DNA of 64,000 nucleotides from CAVQCJ01 sp963711005 (GCA_963711005.1 CAVQCJ010000006.1:186001-250000); one strand, 5' to 3'; shown: positions 54,766 to 63,241, counted from the first letter of the stretch. Notes: generated by a model not told the origin, from the sequence alone. Made by a program: numbers and translations.

Positions 54766-54823
54766 AGCCTACGGGCGGGCGCGCGATCCGGCCGTTCGAG
54801 CCCGGCCACGCCTTCCCTAGACT
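54766..54823. promoter_or_regulatory. Divergent leaderless promoters of the LON-domain gene and hisD
   Basis: The 70-base gap holds two -10 boxes facing away from each other. TAGGCT on the minus strand (54766-54771) lies 6 bases before GTG 54759. TAGACT on the plus strand (54818-54823) lies 6 bases before GTG 54830. TTCGAG (54795-54800) lies 17 bases ahead of the latter as a possible -35. Neither gene has a ribosome site. Confidence 0.7.
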
Positions 54824-54829
54824 GGATCG

Positions 54830-56134
54830 GTGATCCGCCGCATCGACCTGCGCGGGCTGGACCCGGACCTGCGCACCGTCGTCCCGCGTGCCCCGATGGA
54901 CGTCGAGGCGGCGCTCACGACGGTGCGGCCGCTGTGCGACGCGGTCCGCGACCGCGGCGAGGCCGCCGTCCTCGAGCTGTCCGAACGGTTCGACGGAGTT
55001 CGCCCGCCGTCCCTGCGGGTGCCGGCGGACGTCCTCGCCGGCGCGCTCGTAGGGCTCGACCCGGCGGTCCGCGCGGCGCTCGAGGAGTCCATCCGCCGGG
55101 CCAGGCTCGTACACGAGGCGCAGCGGCGCACCGACGTCACGACGACCGTCGTGCCGGGCGGCACCGTCACCGAGCGCTGGGTGCCGGTCGACCGCGTGGG
55201 CCTGTACGTGCCCGGCGGGCTGGCTGTCTACCCGAGCAGCGTGGTGATGAACGTCGTCCCGGCGCAGGTGGCCGGGGTCCGCTCGCTGGCGGTGTCGAGC
55301 CCGCCGCAGCGTGACAACGGCGGTCGCCCGCACCCGACCATCCTCGCTGCATGCGCCCTGCTCGGCGTCGACGAGGTGTACGCCGCCGGCGGCGCGCAGG
55401 CGATCGCGATGTTCGCGTACGGCGCCGGGGAGTGCGCGCCCGTCGACCTCGTGACCGGGCCGGGCAACGTGTACGTGGCCGCGGCCAAGCGCCTGCTCAA
55501 GGGCCGGGTCGGCATCGACGCCGAGGCGGGGCCGACCGAGATCGCCGTGCTCGCCGACGACACCGCCGACCCCGTGCACGTGGCCGCCGACCTGATCAGC
55601 CAGGCCGAGCACGACACGCTCGCCGCCGCGGTGCTCGTCACCACGAGCCTGGAGCTGGCCGACGCCGTCGAGGCCGAGCTCGAGACCCAGGTCGCCGCGA
55701 CGAAGCACGTCGAGCGCATCACGGCGGCGCTGGCCGGCCAGCAGTCCGCGATCGTGCTCGTCGACGACCTCGACCAGGGTCTGCGCGTCGTCGACGCGTA
55801 CGCCGCCGAGCACCTGGAGGTGCACACCCGGGACGCGGCCGCGGTGGCGGCCCGGGTGCGCAACGCGGGCGCGATCTTCGTCGGCACCTGGGCGCCGGTC
55901 TCGCTCGGCGACTACTGCGCCGGGTCCAACCACGTGCTCCCGACCGGCGGCTGCGCCTGCCACAGCGGCGGTCTGTCGGTGCAGACGTTCCTGCGCGGGA
56001 TCCACGTCGTCGACTACTCCGAGGCGGCGCTGCGCGACGTGGCCGCCCAGGTGGTGACGCTGGCCGCGGCCGAGGACCTCCCCGCGCACGGCGCAGCCGT
56101 CACGGCGCGGCTGCGCGGCCGGGGCGGCGCATGA
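54830..56134 (+). CDS. hisD: Histidinol dehydrogenase HisD
   Basis: 434 residues; oxidises histidinol to histidine in two NAD-dependent steps. Typical blocks are PVDRVGLYVPGGLAVYPSSVVMNVVPAQVAGV, YAAGGAQAIAMFAYG, VDLVTGPGNVYVAAAKRLLKG, GIDAEAGPTEIAVLAD, DLISQAEHDTLA (zinc ligands Gln and His) and GSNHVLPTGGCACHSGGLSVQTFLR. First gene of the his operon, probably leaderless from GTG 54830. The stop overlaps the hisC ATG. Confidence 0.97.
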   Translation: MIRRIDLRGLDPDLRTVVPRAPMDVEAALTTVRPLCDAVRDRGEAAVLELSERFDGVRPPSLRVPADVLAGALVGLDPAVRAALEESIRRARLVHEAQRRTDVTTTVVPGGTVTERWVPVDRVGLYVPGGLAVYPSSVVMNVVPAQVAGVRSLAVSSPPQRDNGGRPHPTILAACALLGVDEVYAAGGAQAIAMFAYGAGECAPVDLVTGPGNVYVAAAKRLLKGRVGIDAEAGPTEIAVLADDTADPVHVAADLISQAEHDTLAAAVLVTTSLELADAVEAELETQVAATKHVERITAALAGQQSAIVLVDDLDQGLRVVDAYAAEHLEVHTRDAAAVAARVRNAGAIFVGTWAPVSLGDYCAGSNHVLPTGGCACHSGGLSVQTFLRGIHVVDYSEAALRDVAAQVVTLAAAEDLPAHGAAVTARLRGRGGA

Positions 56135-57239
56135 GCGAGGACCCGGACGGCATCGACCTGCCCGTGCGCGACGATCTGCGCGGGCTGCACCCGTACGGCG
56201 CCCCGCAGCTCGACGTGCCCGTGCGGCTGAACACGAACGAGAACCCGCACCCGCCGTCCCCGCAGCTGGCCGCCGAGATCGGTTCCGCGGTGACGTCCGC
56301 GGCACTCGGCCTCAACCGCTACCCGGACCGGGAGGCGGTCGCCCTGCGCACCGCGCTCGCCGGCTACCTCGGGCGGTGGCCCCCGCGCAGGTGTGGGCGG
56401 CGAACGGCAGCAACGAGGTCCTGCAGCAGCTGCTGCAGGCGTTCGGCGGCCCGGGGCGGACCGCCCTCGGGTTCGAGCCCTCGTACTCGATGCACCGGAT
56501 CATCGCCGGCGGCACCGGGACCCGCTGGGTCGCCGCGAGCCGGGAGCCGGACGGCTTCGCCCTCCCGGCGCAGGCCGCGGTCGGGGCGGTCCGGGCGAAC
56601 GCTCCGGACGTGACCTTCCTGTGCTCGCCGAACAACCCGACCGGGACCGCGCTGGACCTCGCCGTGGTCGAGTCCGTCTACGACGCGACCGACGGCATGG
56701 TCGTGGTCGACGAGGCGTACGCGGAGTTCTCCTCCCGCCCGTCGGCGCTGTCGCTGCTGCCCGGTCGGCCGCGCCTGGTCGTGACCCGGACGATGTCCAA
56801 GGCCTTCGCGCTGGCCGGGGCGCGGGTCGGCTACCTGGCCGCCGACCCGGCCGTCGTGGACGTGCTGCGGCTGGTCCGGCTGCCGTACCACCTGTCCGCG
56901 CTCACCCAGGCGGCCGCGCTGGCGGCGGTCGGGCGCGCGGACGAGCTGCTCGCGACCGTCGAGCAGGTGAAGGCCGAACGCGACCGCATCGTGGACTCGT
57001 TGCGCGCGCGCGGGCTGGACGTGGTCGACTCGGACGCCAACTTCGTCCTGTTCGGGCGGTTCGACGACCAGGTCGCCGTGTGGTCCGGTCTGCTCGAGCA
57101 GGGCGTCCTGGTCCGCGACGTCGGGCTGCCCGGCTGGTTGCGGGTCACCGCAGGTACGAGCCAGGAGGTCACCGCCTTCCTGGCCGCGCTGGACCAGATC
57201 CTGACCCCGACCGCCCTGACCGTGGAGAGTTCCCGATGA
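56131..57239 (+). CDS. hisC: Histidinol-phosphate aminotransferase HisC (one frameshift)
   Basis: About 369 residues. The N-terminal part carries VRLNTNENPHPPSPQLAAE and LNRYPDREAVALR. After 56385 the other frame has VWAANGSNEVLQQLLQAFGG, FLCSPNNPTGTALD, VVVDEAYAEF, TRTMSKAFALAGARVGYL (PLP lysine in SKAF) and ANFVLFGRF. One G seems missing in the run near 56377; adding it restores YLGRVAPAQVWAANGS. It makes histidinol phosphate with PLP and glutamate. Overlaps hisD and hisB by 4 bases each. Confidence 0.94.
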
Positions 57240-57823
57240 GCCGCTTCGCCCGCGTGCGTCGCACGACCAAGGAGTCGGCGGTCACGGTCGAGCTCGAGGT
57301 CGACGGCACCGGCTCGGCCGACGTGGCGACCGGTGTGCCGTTCTTCGACCACATGCTCGGCCAGCTCGGCAAGCACGGCGGCCTCGACCTGGTGGTCCGG
57401 ACCGAGGGCGACCTCGAGGTCGACGCGCACCACACGGTCGAGGACACCAGCCTCGCCGTCGGGCAGGCGCTGCGGGAGGCGCTCGGCGACAAGGCCGGCA
57501 TCCGGCGCTTCGGCGACGCGCTCGTCCCGCTCGACGAGTCGCTGGTGCAGGCCGCGGTCGACCTGTCCGGCCGTCCGTACCTCGTGCACGACGAGCCGGA
57601 GCTCGTCGAGCTGATCGGCTCGTACGACACCACGCTCACCCGCCACATCTGGGAGTCGCTGACGGCGTCGGCGCAGATCTGCCTGCACGTCCGGGTGCTG
57701 TCCGGGCGCAACGCGCACCATGTCGTCGAGGCGCAGTTCAAGGCGGTCGCCCGCGCGCTGCGCGACGCCGCCGCTCTCGACCCGCGCGTGGTCGGAGTCC
57801 CGTCCACCAAGGGCTCACTGTGA
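57236..57823 (+). CDS. hisB: Imidazoleglycerol-phosphate dehydratase HisB
   Basis: 195 residues, the monofunctional form without phosphatase domain. Metal-binding motifs are FFDHMLGQLGKHGGLDL, DAHHTVEDTSLAVGQAL, HIWESLTASAQICLH and NAHHVVEAQFKAVARAL. Its reaction gives imidazole acetol phosphate. ATG 57236 overlaps the hisC stop; the hisH GTG follows after 13 bases. Confidence 0.97.
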   Translation: MSRFARVRRTTKESAVTVELEVDGTGSADVATGVPFFDHMLGQLGKHGGLDLVVRTEGDLEVDAHHTVEDTSLAVGQALREALGDKAGIRRFGDALVPLDESLVQAAVDLSGRPYLVHDEPELVELIGSYDTTLTRHIWESLTASAQICLHVRVLSGRNAHHVVEAQFKAVARALRDAAALDPRVVGVPSTKGSL

Positions 57824-57836
57824 GCGAGGGCGACGA

Positions 57837-58463
57837 GTGAGCCGACCGGACGTCGTCGTGCTCGACTACGGGTCGGGGAACATCCGGTCCGCCCAACGGG
57901 CACTCGAGCGGGTGGGCGCCGACGTCACCGTCACCGCCGACCCCGACCTCGCGTTCGAGGCGGACGGGCTGGTGGTCCCGGGGGTCGGTGCGTTCGCCGC
58001 CTGCATGGCCGGCCTGCAGGCGGTCGACGGTCCGAAGACCGTGCGGCGGCGCACGACCCAGGCGCGACCGGTGCTGGGGATCTGCGTCGGCATGCAGATC
58101 CTGTTCGAGACCGGCGACGAGCACGGCGTCCGCACGACCGGGTGCGGCGAGTGGCCAGGCCACGTGCGCCGGCTCAACGCCCCCGTCCTGCCGCACATCG
58201 GCTGGAACACCGTCGAGGCCGCAGCCGGGAGCGCGCTGCTGCGCGGGGTCGAGGACGAGCGGTTCTACTTCGTGCACTCGTACGCGCTCACGCAGTGGCC
58301 GGGCCCCGACGGTCCCGCCCACACGCAGGCCAGCTGGACCGAGCACGGCGAGCGGTTCGTGTCGGTGCTGGAGGACCCGTTCGTCGGCGCGACGCAGTTC
58401 CACCCGGAGAAGTCCGGCGACGCCGGTGCCACCGTCCTCGAGAACTGGCTGGCGGGGCTGTGA
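57837..58463 (+). CDS. hisH: Imidazole glycerol phosphate synthase glutaminase subunit HisH
   Basis: 208 residues, a class I glutamine amidotransferase that feeds ammonia to HisF. It starts VVVLDYGSGNIRSAQRAL. The catalytic cysteine is in VLGICVGMQILFE, and the His/Glu pair is in ATQFHPEKSG. YFVHSYAL is typical. A GCGAGGGCGAC tract precedes GTG 57837. Confidence 0.95.
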   Translation: MSRPDVVVLDYGSGNIRSAQRALERVGADVTVTADPDLAFEADGLVVPGVGAFAACMAGLQAVDGPKTVRRRTTQARPVLGICVGMQILFETGDEHGVRTTGCGEWPGHVRRLNAPVLPHIGWNTVEAAAGSALLRGVEDERFYFVHSYALTQWPGPDGPAHTQASWTEHGERFVSVLEDPFVGATQFHPEKSGDAGATVLENWLAGL

Positions 58464-58726
58464 GGGCGCGCCGGATGTCCGTCCCGCAGCCGGCCCGCGT
58501 GCGCGGCGCCTGGCCGCTGTGGGTCCGCATCACCGTGCTCGGGCTCGCCGCGGCCGCTGTCGGCTGGGCCCTCGTCTCGTCGGAGGTTCCGTTGCTGTGG
58601 CCCAAGGTTCTCGTCGTAGCCGGAGGGCTCGCGCTCATGGCCGCGTGGTGGCAGGGCCACCGCCGGCACGAGCTCGCCGTCGAGACGGACCGGCGGGCCC
58701 GCGAGATGCGCAGGCGGTTGTCGTGA
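58460..58726 (+). CDS. Small two-helix membrane protein
   Basis: 88 residues from GTG 58460 (83 from ATG 58475). Two hydrophobic segments (about 19-37 and 45-61) are followed by a basic tail (HRRHELAVETDRRAREMRRR). No family is recognised. Its start overlaps the hisH stop and its end overlaps the priA start, so it is translated within the his operon. The function is unknown, and there is no direct link to histidine synthesis. Confidence 0.7.
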   Translation: MRARRMSVPQPARVRGAWPLWVRITVLGLAAAAVGWALVSSEVPLLWPKVLVVAGGLALMAAWWQGHRRHELAVETDRRAREMRRRLS

Positions 58727-59511
58727 CCGCCGCGGCCGGCGGGCTCGTCCTGGAGCTGCTGCCCGCGGTCGACGTCGCCGGCGGCCAGGCGGTCCGGCTG
58801 GTGCAGGGCGAGGCCGGTTCCGAGACCTCGTACGGTGACCCGCTGGCCGCCGCGCTCGCGTGGCAGCACGCGGGCGCGCAGTGGATCCACCTCGTCGACC
58901 TCGACGCGGCGTTCGGACGTGGCTCCAACGCCGAGCTGCTCGCCGAGGTGGTCGCGGCGCTCGACGTCCGCGTGGAGATGTCTGGCGGGATACGGGACGA
59001 CGAGTCGCTGCGGCGCGCCCTCGCGACCGGCTGCCGCCGGGTCAACGTCGGGACCGCGGCCCTCGAGGACCCCGCCTGGTGCGCGCGCGCGATCGCCGAG
59101 CACGGCGACCGGGTGGCGGTCGGCCTCGACGTCCGCGGCACCACGCTGGCCGCGCGTGGCTGGACGCAGGACGGCGGCGACCTGTGGGAGGTGCTGCACC
59201 GGCTCGAGCGGGACGGCTGCTCCCGCTACGTCGTCACCGACGTCACCAGGGACGGAACCCTTCGCGGGCCGAACCTCGACCTGCTGCGTGCGGTCTGCGC
59301 GCGCACCGACCGGCCGGTGGTCGCCTCGGGCGGGGTCTCCTCGCTCGACGACCTGCGGGCGATCGCCGCGCTCGTCCCGCTCGGGGTCGAGGGCGCCATC
59401 GTCGGCAAGGCCCTGTACGCGGGGTCGTTCACCCTGCCGGACGCGCTGGACGCGGTGGCGGGGGTGGCCGGCGCGACCGGCGCCACCGGCGTGACCGAGG
59501 TGGGGCCGTGA
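58723..59511 (+). CDS. priA: Bifunctional HisA/TrpF isomerase PriA
   Basis: 262 residues with a TIM barrel. LELLPAVDVAGGQAVRLVQGEAGSETSYGDP, WIHLVDLDAAFGRG, VEMSGGIRDDESLRRAL, YVVTDVTRDGTLRGPNLDLL and VVASGGVSSLDDL match the actinobacterial PriA form, which isomerises both ProFAR and PRA because these bacteria often lack TrpF. Dual activity is inferred from lineage. The C-terminal GATGATGVTEVGP is a short repeat. GTG 58723 overlaps the upstream stop. Confidence 0.94.
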   Translation: MTAAAGGLVLELLPAVDVAGGQAVRLVQGEAGSETSYGDPLAAALAWQHAGAQWIHLVDLDAAFGRGSNAELLAEVVAALDVRVEMSGGIRDDESLRRALATGCRRVNVGTAALEDPAWCARAIAEHGDRVAVGLDVRGTTLAARGWTQDGGDLWEVLHRLERDGCSRYVVTDVTRDGTLRGPNLDLLRAVCARTDRPVVASGGVSSLDDLRAIAALVPLGVEGAIVGKALYAGSFTLPDALDAVAGVAGATGATGVTEVGP

Positions 59512-59924
59512 CCGAGCCGACGCCGGCGCTCCGGCTGGGCAGCGGTGGCCCGTACGAGGAGGTCGTCGGCTACTCGCGGGTTGTCGCCGTCGGCGACCAC
59601 GCCTGGACGGCCGGCTGCACCGCGCTGGTCGACGGGGTTCTCGTCGGAGAGGGGGACGCGTTCGCGCAGGCGGTCGCGGCGATGGAGCTCGCGGTCGCGT
59701 CGCTGGAGCGCGCCGGCTTCGCCCGCGCCGATGTCGTGCACTGCCGGATGCACGTGGTCGACATCGCCCGCAACTCCGACGCCGTCGCCCGCGCGCACGC
59801 GCAGGTGCTCGGGGCGGTGCGCCCGGCGGCGACGATGCTCGGCCTGGTCGCCCTCATCGACCCGCGCATGCTCGTCGAGGTCGAGCTGGTGGCGGCGCGC
59901 CCCGGCACGCGGGACCGGCCGTGA
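59508..59924 (+). CDS. RidA/YjgF family protein
   Basis: 138 residues. GGPYEEVVGYSRVVAVGDHAWTAGCTAL, GEGDAFAQAVAAMELAVASLERAGF, VVHCRMHVVDIARN and a C-terminal MLVEVELVAARP are typical. RidA enzymes hydrolyse reactive enamine/imine intermediates, and the conserved arginine is in VHCRMHV or near the end. Enzymes using PLP, such as HisC, can produce such intermediates, which may explain the position between priA and hisF. Overlaps both neighbours by 4 bases. Confidence 0.9.
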   Translation: MTEPTPALRLGSGGPYEEVVGYSRVVAVGDHAWTAGCTALVDGVLVGEGDAFAQAVAAMELAVASLERAGFARADVVHCRMHVVDIARNSDAVARAHAQVLGAVRPAATMLGLVALIDPRMLVEVELVAARPGTRDRP

Positions 59925-60695
59925 CCGTGGCGGTGCGGGTGATCCCGTGCCTGGACGTCGACGGCGGCCGCGTGGTCAAGGGGGTCAACTTCGCCGACCT
60001 GCGCGACGCCGGCGACCCGGTGGAGATGGCCGGCACGTACGACGCCGAGGGTGCGGACGAGCTGGTGTTCCTCGACATCACTGCCAGCAGCGGCGACCGG
60101 GCCACGATGTACGACGTGGTCAGCCGGACCGCCGAGCAGGTGTTCATCCCGCTGACGGTCGGCGGCGGCGTCCGCACGGTGGCGGACGTGGACCGGCTGC
60201 TGCGGGCCGGTGCCGACAAGGTCGGGGTCAGCTCGGCCGCGGTCGCCCGGCCCGAGCTGGTCGCCGAGATCGCGGACCGCTTCGGCGCGCAGGTGCTCGT
60301 GCTCAGCGTCGACGCGCGGCGCACGCTCGCCGGCGAACTGACGACCGCGTCCGGGTTCGAGGTCACCACGCACGGAGGCCGCCGCGGCACCGGGATGGAC
60401 GCGGTGGACTGGGCGGCGCGGATGGCCGACGGCCGGCGCCGGCGAGATCCTGCTCAACTCGATGGACGCGGACGGCACCCGCGCGGGCTACGACCTCGAG
60501 CTCATCGCGCAGGTGCGTGCGGCGGTGGCTGTTCCGGTGATCGCCTCCGGCGGCGCCGGCCGGGTCGAGGACTTCGCGCCGGCGGTCGCCGCGGGTGCCG
60601 ACGCCGTCCTCGCGGCCAGCGTCTTCCACTTCGGCACGCTGCGGATCGCGGCTGTCAAGGGAGCCCTGGCGCAGGCCGGGTACCCCGTCCGCTAG
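59921..60695 (+). CDS. hisF: Imidazole glycerol phosphate synthase cyclase HisF (one frameshift)
   Basis: 257 residues when repaired. It starts VRVIPCLDVDGGRVVKGVNFADLRDAGDPVEMA (catalytic aspartate in CLDVD). ADELVFLDITASS, VFIPLTVGGGVRTVADVDRLL and GADKVGVSSAAV follow. After the break come EILLNSMDADGTRAGYDLELI and PVIASGGAGRVEDF. One extra C near 60440 (GGC-C-GGC) breaks the frame. It closes the imidazole ring with HisH ammonia. GTG 59921 overlaps the ridA stop. Confidence 0.95.
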
Positions 60696-60728
60696 ACGTC
60701 GTCCACGGGCGACGGCCTGCGCCGCCCG

Positions 60729-60734
60729 TATGCT
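60729..60734 (+). promoter_or_regulatory. -10 box of a leaderless methyltransferase gene
   Basis: TATGCT ends 6 bases before GTG 60741 in the 45-base gap after hisF. There is no ribosome site between them. Confidence 0.55.
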
Positions 60735-60740
60735 CGGCGC

Positions 60741-61467
60741 GTGCCCGACCCCGCGCGGTACGTCCTGGGACACTCCGAGGCCGAGCTGCGCCGGCTGGAG
60801 TCCCAGGCCCGTGCCATCGACCCGATCACCCGAAGGTTCCTGGTCGAGGCCGGGGTCGGTCCGGGGATGCGGGTGCTCGACGTCGGAAGCGGCGCGGGCG
60901 AAGGCGGCGGCCCGCTCGGCCGGTCACGTCGCCTTCCACGTCGGGACGATCGACGAGCTCGAGCTCGGCGAACCCTTCGATGCCGTCGCCGGCCGGTACG
61001 TGCTCCAGTTCCAGCCCGACCCGGCCGCGCTGCTCGCCGCGGTGGCGGCCCGCGCGAAGCCGGGCGCACCCGTGGTGTTCCACGAGCTGGACTGGTCCGG
61101 GGTCACGTCGGACCCGGCGGTGCTCACGTACGACCGGCTCCGCGACTGGCTGCAGGCGGCCATCGAGCGCTCCGGCGCGAGCGCGCACTCGGGCCTGGCC
61201 ATGCCGGCGGTCTACGCCGCGGCCGGGCTCGGCGACCCGGTGCTCCGGCTCGAGCAGCGGATCGGCGTCGGCGCCGGGGCCCTCGAGGTGGTCGGGCGGA
61301 TGGCGGACCTGGCCGGCACGCTCGCCCCCGCGCTCGCGGAGTACGGGATCGTCAGCGCGGCCGAGCTCGACGCCGGCACGCTGGTCGACCGGATCCTCGC
61401 CGAGACCACGGCGCGCCACGCCGTCCTCCGTTCGCACCTGCAGGTCGGCGCCTGGGCGTTGGCCTGA
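60741..61467 (+). CDS. Class I SAM-dependent methyltransferase, internally shortened
   Basis: The N-terminal part (YVLGHSEAELRRLESQARAID) and motif I (MRVLDVGSGAG) are in one frame. The rest, from RAKAAARSAGHVAFHVG to the stop, is in another and includes FDAVAGRYVLQFQPDPAALL and a helical C-terminal half. Between them the usual segment after motif I, about 25-30 residues including the acidic SAM-ribose residue, is absent. Both edges share the sequence GCGCGGGCGA, so a deletion between short repeats (true or in assembly) is likely. As written the gene is broken. Its substrate is unknown. Confidence 0.75.
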
Positions 61468-61471
61468 CGGG

Positions 61472-62098
61472 TCAGGCAGGTCGGGAGTGGACGCTGACGG
61501 CGTACCCGCCGGCACCGGGGAACGCCGCGCCGTCCCAGGTCGCGAACCGGCGCTCCAGGACCATGCCGGCGGCCGCGCACCAGTCGTCGTACATCCGCAG
61601 GTCGACCGGCGCGAAGCTCAGCGGGAGGTGGGCCGGGTCCAGGCCGAACCCTGCGACCAGGCGCCCACTCGGGCGCAGCACCGCTGCCAGGTTCGCGACG
61701 ACGCGGGGCTCGCTGCCCGCTGCCAGCAGCGGGACGACGTTCCCCGCAGCCACCACGAGGTCGAACCCGTCCGCCAGCTCAGGCACGCCGGGGTCGAGCT
61801 CGGCCAGGTCCGCGAGCAGCCATCGCACCTGCGCCGACGCCCGCCGGGCATGCGCCAGCATCGATGCGTCGGCGTCGACGCCCACGCAGGGATAGCCGAG
61901 CTCGGCGAGCCGGATCGAGACCCGGCCGGTGCCGCAGCCCGCATCCAGCACCGGCGAGCCCGGTGGGACCAGCGCCGCGCACATCGCCGCCTCGCCGTGC
62001 ACGTCGACGCCGTTGGCCGCGAGCCGCTCGAAGCGCGCGGCGTACTCAGCACCCTCGACGCCGCCGGTGGCCTCGTGCCAGCGGTTCGACCCGGTCAT
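61472..62098 (-). CDS. Class I SAM-dependent methyltransferase
   Basis: 208 residues, intact. Motif I is VLDAGCGTGRVSIRLAELG and the acidic residue after strand 2 is in CVGVDADASMLAHAR. LADLAELDP, FDLVVAAGNVVPLL and VLRPSGRLVAGFGL follow. The substrate is unknown. ATG 62098 has a CAGGAT box about 7 bases upstream. It converges with the previous methyltransferase with a 4-base gap. Confidence 0.88.
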   Translation of the reverse strand: MTGSNRWHEATGGVEGAEYAARFERLAANGVDVHGEAAMCAALVPPGSPVLDAGCGTGRVSIRLAELGYPCVGVDADASMLAHARRASAQVRWLLADLAELDPGVPELADGFDLVVAAGNVVPLLAAGSEPRVVANLAAVLRPSGRLVAGFGLDPAHLPLSFAPVDLRMYDDWCAAAGMVLERRFATWDGAAFPGAGGYAVSVHSRPA

Positions 62099-62113
62099 GA
62101 CCGCGATCCTGCC

Positions 62114-62158
62114 AGCACTCAGAGGTCGAGCACTCACAGGTCGAGCACTCACAGGTCG
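62114..62158. repeat. Three tandem 15-bp units at the end of the TIGR03085-type gene
   Basis: The units 62114-62128, 62129-62143 and 62144-62158 read AGCACTCASAGGTCG, with one difference in the first. On the minus strand each unit encodes Leu-Asp-Leu-stop, so the gene terminus has been copied twice beyond the real stop. Confidence 0.85.
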
Positions 62159-62769
62159 AGCGGGGTGCCCTCGAACGCGGCTACGGCAGCGGGGTCGCCC
62201 GCGACCTGGACCAGGGCGTGCCTGGTGCGGCCGTACGCGTACAGGAGCAGCTCGCTCGCCGGACCGGTCAGGGTCACCGACGGGTCGCTGCCGGCGACCT
62301 TGTGGGTGCGGCCGTCGGGCAGGGCCAGCACGACGCCGACGGCCGAGCGGCGGAAGAAGGCCCGGCCCCGGCTGCGCAGCACCCGCCACAGCACGCCTTC
62401 GCGCCGCGCGTCCGCCGGCAACGGCTCCCAGTCCGGCTGCGCCCGCCGTACGTCCTCGGCGTGGACGAAGAACTCGGTGGTGTTGATCAGGTCGTCCAGC
62501 GGCCCGAACAGCAGCGGCGGGCGGGTCCGGACGGTCTCGAGCAGCCCGGGCCACGGCTCGCGGGCCAGCGACTCCTGGACGTGCCGGGTGTGGCCGGAGA
62601 GCGGACCGAACACGATGCCCGGCGCGGCGTCCGGCCGGCGCTCGCGCAGGACGACGTGCGCCGCCAGGTCCCGGGTGGCCCAGCCGGTGCACAGGGTGGG
62701 TGCGTCCGGTCCGGCTGCTTCGAGCACGTCTGCGAACCGGGCCCGTTCGTCCTGCGCCAGGGTGGTCAC
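62149..62769 (-). CDS. TIGR03085-type metal-binding protein (maleylpyruvate-isomerase-like N domain)
   Basis: 206 residues. The N-terminal helix bundle has DERARFADVLEAAGPDAPTLCTGWATRDLAAHVVLRERRPD, with histidines of a putative metal site. TTEFFVHAEDVRRAQP carries the second histidine, as in mycothiol-dependent DinB-like enzymes. The C-terminal half is a small beta-rich domain. Actinobacterial family with no fixed reaction. GTG 62769 has TAGCCT 6 bases upstream and is divergent from hisI. Confidence 0.85.
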   Translation of the reverse strand: MTTLAQDERARFADVLEAAGPDAPTLCTGWATRDLAAHVVLRERRPDAAPGIVFGPLSGHTRHVQESLAREPWPGLLETVRTRPPLLFGPLDDLINTTEFFVHAEDVRRAQPDWEPLPADARREGVLWRVLRSRGRAFFRRSAVGVVLALPDGRTHKVAGSDPSVTLTGPASELLLYAYGRTRHALVQVAGDPAAVAAFEGTPLDL

Positions 62770-62775
62770 GCCCCC

Positions 62776-62813
62776 AGGCTATGTGCCCTTCACGGCTGTG
62801 TGCCGGTCACAAT
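62776..62813. promoter_or_regulatory. Divergent leaderless promoters of the TIGR03085-type gene and hisI
   Basis: The 50-base gap has TAGCCT on the minus strand (62776-62781), 6 bases before GTG 62769. CACAAT on the plus strand (62808-62813) lies 6 bases before ATG 62820. GAGGG at 62814-62818 is too near the ATG to act as a ribosome site. Confidence 0.6.
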
Positions 62814-62819
62814 GAGGGC

Positions 62820-63197
62820 ATGCCAGCATCGGTGGAGCTCGACCCGGATGTCGCCGCGCTGCTCAAGCGCGACCAGAACGGCCTCGTGGCCGCCGTCGCC
62901 CAGCAGTGGGACACCGGGGAGGTGCTCATGGTCGGCTGGATGGACGACGAGGCGCTGCGCCGCACCCTGACGACCGGCCGGGTCACCTACTTCAGCCGCA
63001 GCCGACAGGACTACTGGCGCAAGGGGGACACCTCGGGGAACGTCCAGCTCGTCCGCGAGGTGCGGCTGGACTGCGACGGCGACGCCCTGCTGGTGAAGGT
63101 CGACCAGGCCGGCGCCGCCTGCCACACCGGGGACCGCAGCTGCTTCGCCGCTCGCCCGCTCGCGGCCGTCATCGACCCTGCAGACGTCTCAGGGTGA
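62820..63197 (+). CDS. hisI: Phosphoribosyl-AMP cyclohydrolase HisI
   Basis: 125 residues, the single-function form. Metal and substrate motifs are VLMVGWMDDEALRRTL, GRVTYFSRSRQDYWRKGDTSGN, VRLDCDGDALLVKVDQAGAACHTGDRSCF, containing the three zinc cysteines. It opens the purine ring in the third step of histidine synthesis. It is separated from hisF by three unrelated genes and has its own leaderless-type promoter. Confidence 0.96.
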   Translation: MPASVELDPDVAALLKRDQNGLVAAVAQQWDTGEVLMVGWMDDEALRRTLTTGRVTYFSRSRQDYWRKGDTSGNVQLVREVRLDCDGDALLVKVDQAGAACHTGDRSCFAARPLAAVIDPADVSG

Positions 63198-63232
63198 GCA
63201 GCCGGCTGACCGGCCGCTCACCCTGAGACGTC
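63183..63232. terminator. Bidirectional hairpin at the end of hisI
   Basis: The arms GACGTCTCAGGGTGAGC (63183-63199) and its exact complement (63216-63232) form a 17-bp stem, extended by GCCGG/CCGGC after one mismatch. The left arm includes the last hisI codons and stop. It lies between two convergent genes. No T-run. Confidence 0.88.
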
Positions 63233-63241
63233 GCGCTCCGG

